A DNA stretch of 64,000 nt from Urophycis tenuis (lineage: Eukaryota > Chordata > Actinopteri > Gadiformes > Phycidae): assembly GCA_036785325.1 (NCBI GenBank), contig JAXIVH010000010.1, positions 6,797,235-6,861,234 of the forward strand. Reading direction: 5' to 3'. Shown here piece after piece: positions 63,426-64,000 of this stretch. A program made the position numbers and the translations under genes. Every line of letters begins with the position of its first letter. Position 1 is the stretch's first letter. The notes beneath the pieces were generated by a model that did no database searches, was not told the origin of the DNA, and was given only the letters and a program-made list of their open reading frames with translations.

Positions 63426-63442
63426 GCACGCACACACGCACG

Positions 63443-63489
<47 letters not shown>

Positions 63490-63610
63490 GCACACACGCA
63501 CGCACACACACACATGCACAGAGACACACATACACAGACAAACACACATGCACACCCATGCACACACATGCACACACACACACATACACAGACAAACACA
63601 CATGCACACG

Positions 63611-63651
<41 letters not shown>

Positions 63652-63672
63652 AGACAAACACACATGCACACG

Positions 63673-63716
<44 letters not shown>

Positions 63717-63839
63717 CACGCACGCACGCACACACACACACACACACACACATGCACACACCCACACACGCACACACACACATGCACACAGACACACATA
63801 CACAGACAAACACACACGCACACCCATGCACACGCATAC

Positions 63840-63870
<31 letters not shown>

Positions 63871-64000
63871 CACACGCACACCCATGCACACGCATACACA
63901 GACAAACACACACGCACACCCATGCACACACATGCACACACACACGCATACACAGACAAACACACCGGCATGCACACACACACACACGCACATACAGACA
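63391..64000 (+). repeat. Higher-order (CA)n array running off the window
   Basis: Over 600 bp of CA repeat with recurring ACAGACAAACACAC, GCACACCCATGCACAC and GCATACAC blocks, so a minisatellite-like higher order sits on the dinucleotide. It continues past the window end. Cys-Val or Thr-His frames in it are artefacts. Confidence 0.95.

Overview
The window reads as nuclear DNA of a ray-finned fish, probably a percomorph-type teleost. The evidence is intron-rich vertebrate genes with GT-AG splice sites, very dense CA/GT and CT/GA microsatellites, and teleost-style mobile elements: tRNA-derived SINEs with LINE-like tails, small hAT, piggyBac and pogo-type elements, and fragments of CR1/Rex-like LINEs. 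No bacterial operon, CRISPR array, phage or functional tRNA gene was found.

Three protein-coding genes lie head to tail on the plus strand. Positions 1171-10163 hold 13 exons of epc2 (enhancer of polycomb homolog 2); its first exon or exons lie upstream of the window. Positions 12499-37715 hold all 25 coding exons of kif5c (conventional kinesin heavy chain), with a spliced 3' UTR probably ending near 41425. Positions 56383-57528 hold four coding exons of lypd6b, a GPI-anchored Ly6/uPAR protein. From memory, the order EPC2-KIF5C-LYPD6B matches human 2q23, and this supports the paralog calls over EPC1, KIF5A/B and LYPD6. The exon phases of all three models close exactly, giving 746 visible codons for epc2, 1002 residues for kif5c and 170 for lypd6b. 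The genes do not form one pathway: epc2 acts on chromatin (NuA4/TIP60), kif5c is a neuronal microtubule motor, and lypd6b is a cell-surface protein.

The rest is introns, UTRs and two intergenic blocks (about 41.4-56.3 kb and 58.45-64 kb). I resolved several mobile elements by their ends: a 739-bp hAT-type element with a perfect 8-bp target duplication (1594-2332), a pogo/Tigger-like element (9177-9812), a TTAA-flanked piggyBac-like MITE (43195-42+43.5 kb; exact span 43195-43542), a 525-bp inverted-repeat element ending 15 bp before a kif5c exon (34103-34627), and a hAT MITE (62785-63095). A cluster of SINE-like fragments in both orientations lies at 29.25-29.95 kb.

Nothing here looks like a new multi-gene system. 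The most unusual features concern kif5c: a histidine-rich C-terminal extension followed within 10 bases by a 33-bp minisatellite, a minisatellite that appears to have grown from an exon edge and splice donor, several splice sites embedded in microsatellites, and a 19-copy ATTT array in the 3' UTR.
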